Source: a bacterium
Lineage (GTDB): Bacteria > Planctomycetota > Planctomycetia > Planctomycetales > Planctomycetaceae
Length of the DNA stretch: 64,000 nucleotides
Reading direction: 5' to 3'
NCBI GenBank assembly: GCA_016125225.1
Contig: WGME01000017.1
Location: 186,001-250,000 of the forward strand
Numbering within the stretch: position 1 is the stretch's first letter; each line of letters opens with the position of its first letter. Made by a program: the position numbers and the translations under genes. Shown piece after piece: positions 27,138-37,388 of the stretch. The notes beneath the pieces are model-generated. The model searched no databases. It saw nothing but the letters and a program-made list of their open reading frames with translations, and was not told where the DNA came from.

Positions 27138-28493
27138 CTAAAGCTGCGCATGCGTGGCGTTCAGAACTTCAACCATGGCGTCGCACATGGCGGGTCCCGA
27201 TTCCGGCGTGAAGGGAAACTGATTGCAGTACTTCGGTGACTGATAACCCGCGTAACTACGGGCTGCAATATCGTGGGCATCGGGCAGGTACCCGATGCGG
27301 CCATTTGCATAACAGGCGAGCATCGTATAAGGGCTGCGCGAGCGTTCCCGCACATTCATGGCGAAGGGGGAAAAGAACTCGGAAGAGTTCGCGACAACCG
27401 CGAGATCACCGATCCGCAAGGCCTGCACTTCGGTCGATAGCACTTCCGGTCGCGTCTCAAAATCGGTGAGCATGCGGTCGGTCCAGGAAAGATGGAACTG
27501 GCACATCGCGCGGACCGCTTTGTGTTCATCGCCGCCATGCCGTTTGACCATGTCATCGGGGCGATTGGTCATGGAACGACCGATGGTTTCCCGCCAGTGA
27601 GAGATATCGTTGTCACGCAGACGGCGGGCGGCTTCACGGCGATCGGCCTCGATTTCTTCGCGGGTCCAGCGGCGTGTGGATAGCACAGCCCGCTGTTGGG
27701 AGAATTGCACGGGGCCATCGGCTGCCTGGGCGTTCGTTAGAGCCGCGAGGCCCGCTTTTAGTAGTTGCTCGGCGGGTTCCTGGCAGCGTTCAGGGGTGGA
27801 ATACTCCCGGTGAAAGTTGACATCGCCGCAGGCCCCCTGCAGGTACATGGCGATCGCGCCGGGATAGGCCGCTTCCAGTCCATCGCAGATGGCACCGGGG
27901 ATATCACGAGTCACGGTCCAGGGTATCAGTTCCGTCCAGACCGTGGGATGAGCCCCGAAGTTCGCGACAACGGCTAATGGAGAGCCATCAGCCGTACGCT
28001 CCAAACGTGCTAATGTCAGGTTTGCATCGACGACGCCGTTGGGTCGCGTGCGGTTGAAAGAGATATCGGCGACGATGGAGTGAGCACAGGCGAGACGCAC
28101 CGGTACTTTCTGTTTCCAGGCAAGAATCGCGGCGGTCGCGGCCTGTCGGCTGGCCCAGTCTTCATAGAATGAGTCGCACGCACCCACGCCGAGCAAGCCC
28201 CCCGCGGCCGGGGCATTATGACTGTGCGAGCAAGTGAGCAGAATGGCAGCGGGCGGAATGCCAGTTTCCGCATGTATCAATTCCCGCGTCCGCTGCGTGA
28301 AGGCCTCGTCGATCACCATCAAATCGAGTGCCAGCAGGATCACCTGGCGGGCTCCATCGTCGGCGACCAACGCCGTAGCGAACAGCGGATCGCGAATCCG
28401 CTGCCAGCGACGTTCGATGTAATATCCCCAGCCCGTCAGTTCGACACCCGCGTAGGGCGTGAGTTCTCTTCGTGCGATTCCAGCCTGTAGCAC
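27138..28493 (-). CDS. Neutral/alkaline ceramidase N-terminal-domain-like hydrolase
   Basis: 451 residues matching the catalytic domain of neutral/alkaline non-lysosomal ceramidases: AGIARRELTPYAGVELTGWG at the start, HSHNAPAAGG (zinc-binding His pair region), FGAHPTVWTELIPWTVTRDIPGAICDGLE and MYLQGACGDVN. These are the metal and nucleophile blocks of the family. True ceramidases are secreted and about 650 residues long with a C-terminal immunoglobulin-like domain; this protein lacks that domain and any signal peptide. Planctomycetes carry many such short paralogues and their substrates are unknown. Translation begins divergently from the enolase-family gene about 110 bases away, and the dehydrogenase-cytochrome follows 21 bases after the stop. 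Confidence 0.85.
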   Translation of the reverse strand: MLQAGIARRELTPYAGVELTGWGYYIERRWQRIRDPLFATALVADDGARQVILLALDLMVIDEAFTQRTRELIHAETGIPPAAILLTCSHSHNAPAAGGLLGVGACDSFYEDWASRQAATAAILAWKQKVPVRLACAHSIVADISFNRTRPNGVVDANLTLARLERTADGSPLAVVANFGAHPTVWTELIPWTVTRDIPGAICDGLEAAYPGAIAMYLQGACGDVNFHREYSTPERCQEPAEQLLKAGLAALTNAQAADGPVQFSQQRAVLSTRRWTREEIEADRREAARRLRDNDISHWRETIGRSMTNRPDDMVKRHGGDEHKAVRAMCQFHLSWTDRMLTDFETRPEVLSTEVQALRIGDLAVVANSSEFFSPFAMNVRERSRSPYTMLACYANGRIGYLPDAHDIAARSYAGYQSPKYCNQFPFTPESGPAMCDAMVEVLNATHAQL

Positions 28494-28601
28494 TGTCTGC
28501 TCCCCTGCGAGTCGCGCGCCCGCTGACTATAATCGCTCTTCGTCCCGCCTGCGAGGACGCGCTCGCCGATCTCGAGATTTCTTGCCGACCAGGAAGCGTT
28601 C

Positions 28602-29720
28602 ATGCGTATTGCCCGCCTCGAACCCGTGTGCGTCCGTCTCCCGTTGAAGCCCGAACGCCGGATGATCTCGGCCTTGGGGAAACATGATGTCTCCGACTTT
28701 GTGCTGCTTAGGGTCATCACAGACGAGGGACTGATCGGAGTCGGGGAAGCCACCGTGACACCGCGGTGGAGTGGCGAAACGGTCTGGGGAACGGCGGCGA
28801 TTCTCGAACACATCTTCGCGCCCGTCGTGGTGGGCTGCGATCCAGCGGACATCACAGAAATTGCTCGCCGCATGGATGCCGTCGCCGTCGATAACTGGTA
28901 CGCCAAGTCGGCGATTGAAATGGCCTGCTGGGATCTGGTCGGCAAAGCCGCCGCAAAGCCGGTCTACGATTTACTCGGCGGGGCCTGCCGCGATCTGACC
29001 ATTCGCAATCGATTCTCGATTGGAGCCTATGCCCCCGAAGTCGCCGCACAACGGGCGATCGAACGGGTCGCCGTCGGTTTTGACACGATCAAGGTCAAGG
29101 TGGGAACCGATCCTGAGCAGGATGTCGCGCGGGTGAAAGCCGTGCGGGCAGCGATCGGTGACGGCATCACCCTGATGATCGACGCCAACGGAGGCTGGTC
29201 ACTGGAGCAAGCGTTGTGGTCTTGGGAACGGATCGCCGATTGCAACATTGCCTTAGTGGAGCAACCTTTAATTCGAGGCGACTACACGCGGCTGAAACAG
29301 TTTCGCGAGAAAAGCGGCTGCAAGATTCTTGCCGATGAAAGCTGCTTCGACGAAATCGAAGCCCGCGAACTGCTTGAGCAGGGTTGTTGTGACGTGTTGA
29401 GCTTGTACCCCGGCAAGCAGGGGGGCATCGCCAAGGCCAAACGAATCGCGGAACTCGCTGCCCAGCACGATGTTCCCTGCAGCATTGGCTCGAACCTGGA
29501 ATGGGATGTCGGAGCCGCGACGATGATGCACTTCATCGTCTCCACGCCAAACATGCAGGTCGATCGCTATCCGGGCGACTGCCTGGGCCCGTTCTATCAC
29601 GAGGTGTCGATTGCCAAGAACCCGCTCAAAATCGAAGGCCCCTGTACCACGCTCCATACGGGACTGGGGTTAGGTATTGATGTCGACTGGGATGTGGTGG
29701 CTCAACATCGCATCGTTTGA
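28602..29720 (+). CDS. Enolase-superfamily enzyme, muconate-lactonizing subgroup (K-x-K type)
   Basis: 372 residues, start ATG preceded by AGGAAG. The N-terminal capping domain covers about 1-120 and the TIM barrel the rest. Catalytic and metal residues are in order: K-V-K in DTIKVKVGTD, Asp in LMIDANGGW, Glu in LVEQPL, Asp-Glu in ILADESCF and the opposite-face Lys in LYPGKQGGIAKA. K-x-K plus a Lys on the far side is the muconate-lactonizing/dipeptide-epimerase arrangement, and differs from the two other superfamily members in this window, which use a His-Asp dyad. Likely reactions are cycloisomerisation, epimerisation or racemisation of a carboxylate; the substrate is not determined. It is divergent from the ceramidase-like gene. 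Confidence 0.9.
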   Translation: MRIARLEPVCVRLPLKPERRMISALGKHDVSDFVLLRVITDEGLIGVGEATVTPRWSGETVWGTAAILEHIFAPVVVGCDPADITEIARRMDAVAVDNWYAKSAIEMACWDLVGKAAAKPVYDLLGGACRDLTIRNRFSIGAYAPEVAAQRAIERVAVGFDTIKVKVGTDPEQDVARVKAVRAAIGDGITLMIDANGGWSLEQALWSWERIADCNIALVEQPLIRGDYTRLKQFREKSGCKILADESCFDEIEARELLEQGCCDVLSLYPGKQGGIAKAKRIAELAAQHDVPCSIGSNLEWDVGAATMMHFIVSTPNMQVDRYPGDCLGPFYHEVSIAKNPLKIEGPCTTLHTGLGLGIDVDWDVVAQHRIV

Positions 29721-29882
29721 TCCCCCAGGCATGCCGCTGGAACTATTCCGAAAGCCACCCGCTCAATCGTTCAGCATCGCTGGCCCTCAAGTTCTGTGGT
29801 CGACAGAACCGGGCTCGTTCGAGTATCCTCAACCCATCAGCGGGCAGTGATGCGTGCGGGCTTCTCGTGAGAAAGTGGATTC

Positions 29883-32800
29883 ATGCAGGGCGGCAAACCG
29901 TTCTTTTCCCATCAGGGCCTCCGTCGGCGATTTTATTTCTGGGCCCTGATGATCGTGAATGCTGTGATTTCCCGTCCGATGTGGGCGGCTGATCCAGCGG
30001 CGATTGAGCATTTTGAATCACAGATCCGGCCGCTGCTCGTCGAAAAATGCGTGCAATGCCACGGCTCCAGCAAGCAGGAAGGGAGCTTGCGGCTTGATTC
30101 GCGGGAAGGACTATTAACCGGGGGCGATACCGGGACGGCATTGCACCCCGGTCGACCCGAAGCCAGTCTGATCCTCGATGCCGTGCGGCAGACCGGCGAT
30201 CTTCAGATGCCCCCCAATGGCAAGCTGTCAGACGCTGAGATCATAGCTCTCGCGGAATGGATCAAACTCGGAGCACCGTGGCCGGAATCGACCAAGCCGC
30301 TCATTTCGCCGGCGGAAGACAAGGCCCGTGCTCACTGGTCCTTCCAACCCGTCAAAGTTCCGTCCATTCCGGAAGTCACCGAATCCGCCTGGGTTCGCAC
30401 GCCTTTAGATGCATTCGTTCTTGCGAAAATCGAACAGGCTGGTTTGACGCATGCCCCGTCCGCCGACCCTAGAACGCTGGTTCGACGGTTGCATCACACA
30501 TTGACGGGACTGCCGCCTTCTCCCGAGGTAGTGGAAGCCTTTGTGGCCGATCCGTCTGACGAAGCTTACGCCCAACTGGTGGATCAGTTACTGGATTCCC
30601 CGCAGTACGGTGAACATCTCGCGCGGATGTGGCTCGATCTCGCCCGGTATTCCGATACCAAGGGGTATGTCTATGCGCGGGAAGAACGTTTCTGGATTCA
30701 TGCCTGGAACTATCGCGATTGGGTGGTCGCCGCCTTCAATCGCGATTTGCCCTACAACCGTTTTCTGATCCTGCAATTAGCCGCCGATCAGGTGGAGGAT
30801 GCCGAACCGGGCGATTCAGCCGCGATGGGGTTTCTCACGATTGGTCGCCGTTTTCTGGGTGTCCCCTGGGACATCATCGATGATCGCATAGACGCCGTCT
30901 GTCGCAGTACGATGGCACTCACTGCCAGTTGTGCTCGCTGCCATGATCACAAATACGATCCGATTCCCACGGCCGACTATTACTCCTTGTATGGTGTCTT
31001 CGACAGTTGTGCCGAGCACATGGTGGCCTTGCAGGACCATGCCGAAGCCGCGAACGATGAGGAACTGCAGAAGCGGCAGCAGATTCTGGCGGATGCCTTG
31101 TCAGCGAGCCGCCGCGAGTCATCGGATCGGGCCCGGAGCCGATTGCGGGACTATCTGTTCGCGCAGACAGAACTTGATAAATACCCGGCTCAGGGATTCG
31201 ACCAGGTATTCGAGAAGTCCGATATGCTGCCAGCCTTCGTGCGGCGTTGGGAGACGTATCTGTATCAAGCCCGCCGAAATCATGATCCCGTCTGGTTGGC
31301 CTGGCAGGTTTATGCCGATTTGACGACGGACAGCTTCCGTGATCAGGCAGCAGATGTGACCGCAACCCTGCAACGATCTTCAGCAGAGCAACTCCATCCG
31401 GCAGTGCGTGTCGCGTTTGTCACGGCACCAAAGTCTTTCACCGAAGTGATCGACCGTTATGCGGACATCTTCGCCGCCGCCGAAGAGCGGTATCAACTCC
31501 GTAATCCTGCCGATGAGCAGGCCGCCATCAGTGCCCTCAGCGTGGAACCGGTGACTCCCGCCGATCAGCAACTCTTTGACGTTCTGCATGGTCCCGCGGC
31601 TCCGTGTGAAGTTCCGGACTTGTCGATCACGCATACCGAAACCTTCTTCGATTCGGCGACGGTGAATCAGCTTTGGAAATTGCAGGGCGATGTGGATCGG
31701 TGGTTGATCACCACGCCGACAGCCGCCGCCCATGCGTTGATTCTGGTGGATCGTGAAGTTCCCGCGGAACCGCGTGTGCTTAAACGAGGCAATCCTCTTA
31801 ACAAGGGCGCCGATGTCCCACGGCAGTTTCTGTCAATTCTCGCCGGCGCGAACCGAACGCCGTTTCAACACGGCAGCGGTCGGTTTGAATTGGCCCGGGC
31901 GATTGTTGATCCGGAGAATCCGCTGACCGCGCGGGTGATTGTGAATCGCCTGTGGGCTCATGTCTTCGGACAGGGACTGGTGACCACGCCCAGTGATTTT
32001 GGTCTCCGCTGCGACCCGCCTTCTCACCCCGAATTGCTCGATTGGCTGGCTCATGAGTGTGTCAGTCATGGCTGGAGTCTGAAAACGTTGGTACGGGAAA
32101 TGGTACTGTCGTCGACATACCGGCAGTCTTCCATGGCCCCGGAATCTACGGCTGCGGTAATGCAGATTGACCCTGAGAACCGGCTGCTGACCCGCATGAA
32201 TCGGCAACGGTTATCGTTTGAAGAATTTCGGGATGGTCTGCTGGCCGCGTCCGGTGAACTCGACCGCGTCGTGGGAGGCAAACCGGTTGATCTATTGAAG
32301 GCTCCTTATCCCCACCGTCGGACTTTGTACGGGTTGGTTGACCGTCAGTTTCTGCCCGCCACTTTCCGCATTTTCGATTTTGCGAATCCGGATTTGCATA
32401 CGCCGGAGCGGAGTGAAACCACCGTCCCACAGCAGGCGCTGTTTGCGTTGAATCATCCGGTCGCCTTGGAACGTGTCCGAGCCTTGGCACAACGGGGCCA
32501 GGCCCATAACGATCCTGCGGCAGGCGTGCGGGAGATGTTCCGACAGACGCTGTTGCGTGCCCCTAATCCGAATGAACTTCAGGAAGCCTTGGCGTTTCTC
32601 GACCAGCTGCCAACGGAGACACCAGCCCCTCGTCCGACAGCAGTCGATTGGCAATACGGATTCGCCAGCTATGACGAAGAGGGCCAACAGGTGCAGAACT
32701 TCACGGCATTGCCGCATTTCACGGGAACGGCCTGGCAAGGGGGACCGAACTGGCCCGATTCGCAACTGGGCTGGGTGCAATTGACTGCCACCGGTGGACA

Positions 32801-33227
32801 TCCCGGCAACGATCGGGCGCATGCCGCCGTGCGCCGCTGGACCGCCCCGCGCTCGATGACCATTCAAATCTCTTCACAACTGGTGCATGAACCCGCAGCC
32901 GGTGATGGCATTCGAGCATTCATGGTCAGTTCCCGATCTCGGCAAATCGCGGCCGCCAAAGTTCATCAGCAGACGCATGAGTTTTCCTCTCAGATGCTGA
33001 CCGTCGAAGCCGGAGAAATTCTCGATTTTGTCGTGGATATCGGCGATGTCCTCAACAGCGACCAGTATCTCTGGCAGGTGGCTTTGCAGGAAGTCGCCGC
33101 GGGAGGGGAGTCTACGGTCTGGAACTCACAGCAGGATTTTCCAGAGACCATCGCTCCGCATCTGAATCCGTGGGAGCAACTCGCGCAGATTCTGTTTTGC
33201 ACGAATGAATTTCTCTTTGTCGATTGA
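29883..33227 (+). CDS. PSD1-type planctomycete cytochrome c domain protein with inserted beta domain (second copy)
   Basis: 1114 residues. After an N-terminal signal/anchor segment (about 15-37, ending RPMWAADP) comes the planctomycete cytochrome domain with haem motif CVQCHG, then DUF1549 with CARCHDHKYDPIPTADYYSLYG, then DUF1553 (FRDGLLAASGELDR, SETTVPQQALFALNHP). The DUF1553 end motif appears as NPWEQLAQILFCTNEFLFVD only after about 170 extra residues (about 922-1090, from DWQYGFASYDEEG to WQVALQE), which look like a beta-sandwich of carbohydrate-binding type. That insertion accounts for most of the length difference from the copy at 19251-21860. It is followed after 36 bases by a DUF1501 gene, the same pairing. 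Confidence 0.9.
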   Translation: MQGGKPFFSHQGLRRRFYFWALMIVNAVISRPMWAADPAAIEHFESQIRPLLVEKCVQCHGSSKQEGSLRLDSREGLLTGGDTGTALHPGRPEASLILDAVRQTGDLQMPPNGKLSDAEIIALAEWIKLGAPWPESTKPLISPAEDKARAHWSFQPVKVPSIPEVTESAWVRTPLDAFVLAKIEQAGLTHAPSADPRTLVRRLHHTLTGLPPSPEVVEAFVADPSDEAYAQLVDQLLDSPQYGEHLARMWLDLARYSDTKGYVYAREERFWIHAWNYRDWVVAAFNRDLPYNRFLILQLAADQVEDAEPGDSAAMGFLTIGRRFLGVPWDIIDDRIDAVCRSTMALTASCARCHDHKYDPIPTADYYSLYGVFDSCAEHMVALQDHAEAANDEELQKRQQILADALSASRRESSDRARSRLRDYLFAQTELDKYPAQGFDQVFEKSDMLPAFVRRWETYLYQARRNHDPVWLAWQVYADLTTDSFRDQAADVTATLQRSSAEQLHPAVRVAFVTAPKSFTEVIDRYADIFAAAEERYQLRNPADEQAAISALSVEPVTPADQQLFDVLHGPAAPCEVPDLSITHTETFFDSATVNQLWKLQGDVDRWLITTPTAAAHALILVDREVPAEPRVLKRGNPLNKGADVPRQFLSILAGANRTPFQHGSGRFELARAIVDPENPLTARVIVNRLWAHVFGQGLVTTPSDFGLRCDPPSHPELLDWLAHECVSHGWSLKTLVREMVLSSTYRQSSMAPESTAAVMQIDPENRLLTRMNRQRLSFEEFRDGLLAASGELDRVVGGKPVDLLKAPYPHRRTLYGLVDRQFLPATFRIFDFANPDLHTPERSETTVPQQALFALNHPVALERVRALAQRGQAHNDPAAGVREMFRQTLLRAPNPNELQEALAFLDQLPTETPAPRPTAVDWQYGFASYDEEGQQVQNFTALPHFTGTAWQGGPNWPDSQLGWVQLTATGGHPGNDRAHAAVRRWTAPRSMTIQISSQLVHEPAAGDGIRAFMVSSRSRQIAAAKVHQQTHEFSSQMLTVEAGEILDFVVDIGDVLNSDQYLWQVALQEVAAGGESTVWNSQQDFPETIAPHLNPWEQLAQILFCTNEFLFVD

Positions 33228-33263
33228 AGTCGGTTCGCCTTCGCTGGTTTGCATGAGGTTGCC

Positions 33264-34673
<1,410 letters not shown>

Positions 34674-34722
34674 GTGGCATCATGAACGCAGCGGCGAACA
34701 TGAGCGGGGATACTGATCGGCG

Positions 34723-36090
34723 TTAGTTTTCCTCGCGTTCCAGTGACATTGTGCAGTCGATGCCGATCCAGCAGATCGCGCTGCTGAGGAACATGCCGGC
34801 TAACAGCAGGAACAATGGGGTCCAGTCGGTGGTCGTGACCGTTTCCCCCGCGACAAGTGTTTTCGTGGTGGCCCAATCGAGGACCATGCCAAAGATCAAG
34901 GGCATCACCACGCCGCCCAAAGTCCCCGCCGTATTGATGATGCTGAAGACCGTGGCGCTGTATCGTCCCCCGAGATCGGTGCAGGTTCCCCACACCGTGG
35001 GTTGAGACCAGTCGCCGAAGAACTTGGCCAGCATCAACATCAAACCGGCGGCGAGAGCATTTTCCGGCCAGGTGACGACGCCAATCATCACGCAGCCGAT
35101 GAGTTTGCCTGCGAGACCAATACCCGATCGTGACCAGCGGCGATTGCCTGTCCGCAGAATGAGGCTGTCATTCAACCACCCACCCATGATGCCGCCCAAG
35201 GCTCCACCCCAGAGAGGCAGACTCGCGAGCCATCCCGTTTTGGACATCTCCAGTCCACGGGCCTGCAGAAAGTAGCTGCCGATCAGAGAGACAAACACCA
35301 CATCGGCACCGGCATCCAGAAACTGCTGAACGACGAAAAATCGCAGCGAACGGTTCCGCATCGCCCGGGCCATCGGCAGGTATTTCGCGGTCGTGGTCGT
35401 CGTCGCAGGAAGCTCTCCGTCCTGAATCAGAGCGAGTTCGGCGGCATTTACGCCGGGATGCTGTTCGGGCGAGTTGCGGAACCGCCAGAAGAAGAGCACG
35501 GCAAACGCGACTCCGGCGAGTCCCATAACCGCCAGTGCCTGTTGCCAGGTGAGGCCGCAGGTACCCATCAGCAGCGTCGCCAGAATGATCGGCGACATCG
35601 CGCCGCCACTCCGACCACTGGTGGTGGCAATCCAGCCTTGCAGGACGGTCCGTTGCCGGGCCGGAAACCACCGGCGCGTCACCTGCGTGAGGGCCGGATA
35701 ACACCCGGCCTGCGTGGCCCCGAAGACAAACCGCCAGAGTCCCAGCATGACCAGTTGCGATGTGGTCCCCAGCGCTGCCAGCGAGATCGACCAGGCGAAG
35801 GCAATCGCACTGAGAAAACGGTGCGGACCAAAGCGATCGATAATGATGCCGCTGGGAATCTGCCCCGACGCATATGTCCAATAAAACAACGAGAACAGCA
35901 ACCCAGCCTGTGTATTCGACAACTCAAAATCGTTTTGCACGGCCGGGCCGACAATGTTCCATGTGTACCGATGCAGGTACAACAGAAAGGATGCACCACA
36001 CGCCAGGAAGAAGACTTCCCAACGCACGGAAGTGGGTCGTGAAGATGTCGCAGTCTGCCCCGGTTCCGAGGTCGTTTGCTCAAGGGTCAT
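34723..36090 (-). CDS. MFS transporter, anion:cation symporter (ACS)-like
   Basis: 455 residues with about twelve hydrophobic segments in two sets of six separated by a charged loop (RFRNSPEQHPGVNAAELALIQDGELP). The MFS signature between helices 2 and 3 is GIIIDRFGPHRFLSA. The N-terminus through helix 1 (VFFLACGASFLLYLHRYTWNIVGPAVQNDF) and the loop with PEQHPGV-NAAEL are typical of ACS carriers of hexuronates, galactonate and similar acids. Its start overlaps the stop of the enolase-superfamily gene by four bases (ATGA), so both come from one message. That makes import of the sugar acid used by that dehydratase the simplest reading. Confidence 0.9.
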   Translation of the reverse strand: MTLEQTTSEPGQTATSSRPTSVRWEVFFLACGASFLLYLHRYTWNIVGPAVQNDFELSNTQAGLLFSLFYWTYASGQIPSGIIIDRFGPHRFLSAIAFAWSISLAALGTTSQLVMLGLWRFVFGATQAGCYPALTQVTRRWFPARQRTVLQGWIATTSGRSGGAMSPIILATLLMGTCGLTWQQALAVMGLAGVAFAVLFFWRFRNSPEQHPGVNAAELALIQDGELPATTTTTAKYLPMARAMRNRSLRFFVVQQFLDAGADVVFVSLIGSYFLQARGLEMSKTGWLASLPLWGGALGGIMGGWLNDSLILRTGNRRWSRSGIGLAGKLIGCVMIGVVTWPENALAAGLMLMLAKFFGDWSQPTVWGTCTDLGGRYSATVFSIINTAGTLGGVVMPLIFGMVLDWATTKTLVAGETVTTTDWTPLFLLLAGMFLSSAICWIGIDCTMSLEREEN

Positions 36091-37220
36091 GAAAAGACAG
36101 TCGGTTCAGGGCAGAAACGTTTGAGCCGCTCAGGATCAATTTCAATGCCCAGGCCAGGGCGATCGGGAATGCTGAGGCAACCATCGGCATCCAGCGTCAA
36201 CGGCTCCGTCAGCAGGCCATCGATGTAGACACACGGGGTAAGGTATTCCACATAGCGGGCCACGGGAATGGCAGCGGAAAACTGCAGGTCGGCGGCCAGG
36301 CCGACCACGGTATTCCAGCCATGCGGCACCACCTGAATGTTGTGGTCGGCAGCGAGCCAGGCAATGCGGCGGGACTCGCTCAGTCCGCCGTTCTTTGTGC
36401 AATCAGGCTGGAGAATATCAACGGCCCGTTGCTCGATCCAAGGGAGAAAGGCTTGCCTGCGGGTGAGGACTTCGCAGCCTGCAATGGGCACCGGCGAAAC
36501 CCGCGTCAGCTCGGCATAGCCTTCGATATCATCCGGCGGTAACGGTTCTTCGAACCAGACGATGCCGTAATCAGCCAGCATGTTCGCAGTGTTGCGGGCC
36601 CAGTTGACTCCATGCGGCCAGAATTGCTCGCTCCCCCCGGCATCGACCATCAGATCGACATTTTCGCCAACGGTCTCGCGCGCGGTCCGCACCAGCAGTT
36701 CGTCAAACTTGCGATTCCGACGGCCAAACGGGCGCCAGCCCAGTTTGATGGCTTTGAACCCGCGCTCCACCACATCAATCAGTTTACGTTGCAGCTCGGC
36801 CGGTTCATCGAACAGCATCGAGCCGTATGGTTTGATGCGGTTGCGGTAGTTTCCCCCCATAAGCCGCGAAACCGGTTGCCCGCAGATTTTGCCCATCAGG
36901 TCCCACAGCGCGATGTCGAGACCGCTGATAGCATGTTCGACGGCACCACCCCGGCCTTGCCAGAACGATGACTGCCGCAGAATTTCGCTCACATGTTCGG
37001 GCTCCACCGATGGTTGCCCCCTCAGGAGCGGCCACAACAGTTCGACGGCCCCGGCGACGAGTTTGCCTGATGTAAAGCAGCTGCCATATCCGCAGAAGCC
37101 GGTGTCGCTGCGGATGATCAGCAGCGTATGCAGATTTTCTTGAGGCTCGTGGCCCTGCGGCCAACCCCCGTCGACCGTGCCGCCGGTCAAGGGGTAAAGT
37201 TCCACACTGCGAATCGTCAT
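36087..37220 (-). CDS. Enolase-superfamily sugar-acid dehydratase-like enzyme (His-Asp type)
   Basis: 377 residues. Barrel landmarks: K-x-G in FKAIKLGWRPFG, metal Asp in LMVDAGGS, metal Glu in VWFEEPLPPDD, Glu in IAGCEVLTRR, Asp in DILQPDCTKNGG and the catalytic His in IQVVPHGWNT. A His on the far face places it in the mandelate-racemase subgroup, which includes galactonate, rhamnonate, gluconate and galactarate dehydratases. The N-terminal capping loop (GGWPQGHEPQENLHT) does not match any one subfamily I recognise. The product would be a 2-keto-3-deoxy acid. It is the first gene of an operon with the MFS carrier and is divergent from another family member starting 168 bases away. Confidence 0.9.
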   Translation of the reverse strand: MTIRSVELYPLTGGTVDGGWPQGHEPQENLHTLLIIRSDTGFCGYGSCFTSGKLVAGAVELLWPLLRGQPSVEPEHVSEILRQSSFWQGRGGAVEHAISGLDIALWDLMGKICGQPVSRLMGGNYRNRIKPYGSMLFDEPAELQRKLIDVVERGFKAIKLGWRPFGRRNRKFDELLVRTARETVGENVDLMVDAGGSEQFWPHGVNWARNTANMLADYGIVWFEEPLPPDDIEGYAELTRVSPVPIAGCEVLTRRQAFLPWIEQRAVDILQPDCTKNGGLSESRRIAWLAADHNIQVVPHGWNTVVGLAADLQFSAAIPVARYVEYLTPCVYIDGLLTEPLTLDADGCLSIPDRPGLGIEIDPERLKRFCPEPTVFS

Positions 37221-37388
37221 GTCTCATCCCTGGTGAGTCGCCGTACCGAGTCATCAGCCACCATGTGCCACGACGACACGGCAGCCCGCAGATGGCGACC
37301 GATCATTTCTTCCGAGCGACTTCCCGATCGATCAGCAACAGTTTATATCAGTTGCAGATGCGTTCGTCATGGTCCGCCGACGAGAAAC

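Noticed and set aside
37128-37388. Longer N-terminus of the plus-strand enolase-superfamily gene
   Set aside because: The extension overlaps the opposite-strand gene, is Arg/Ser-rich without family similarity, and an ATG at 37389 starts close to the family N-terminus.
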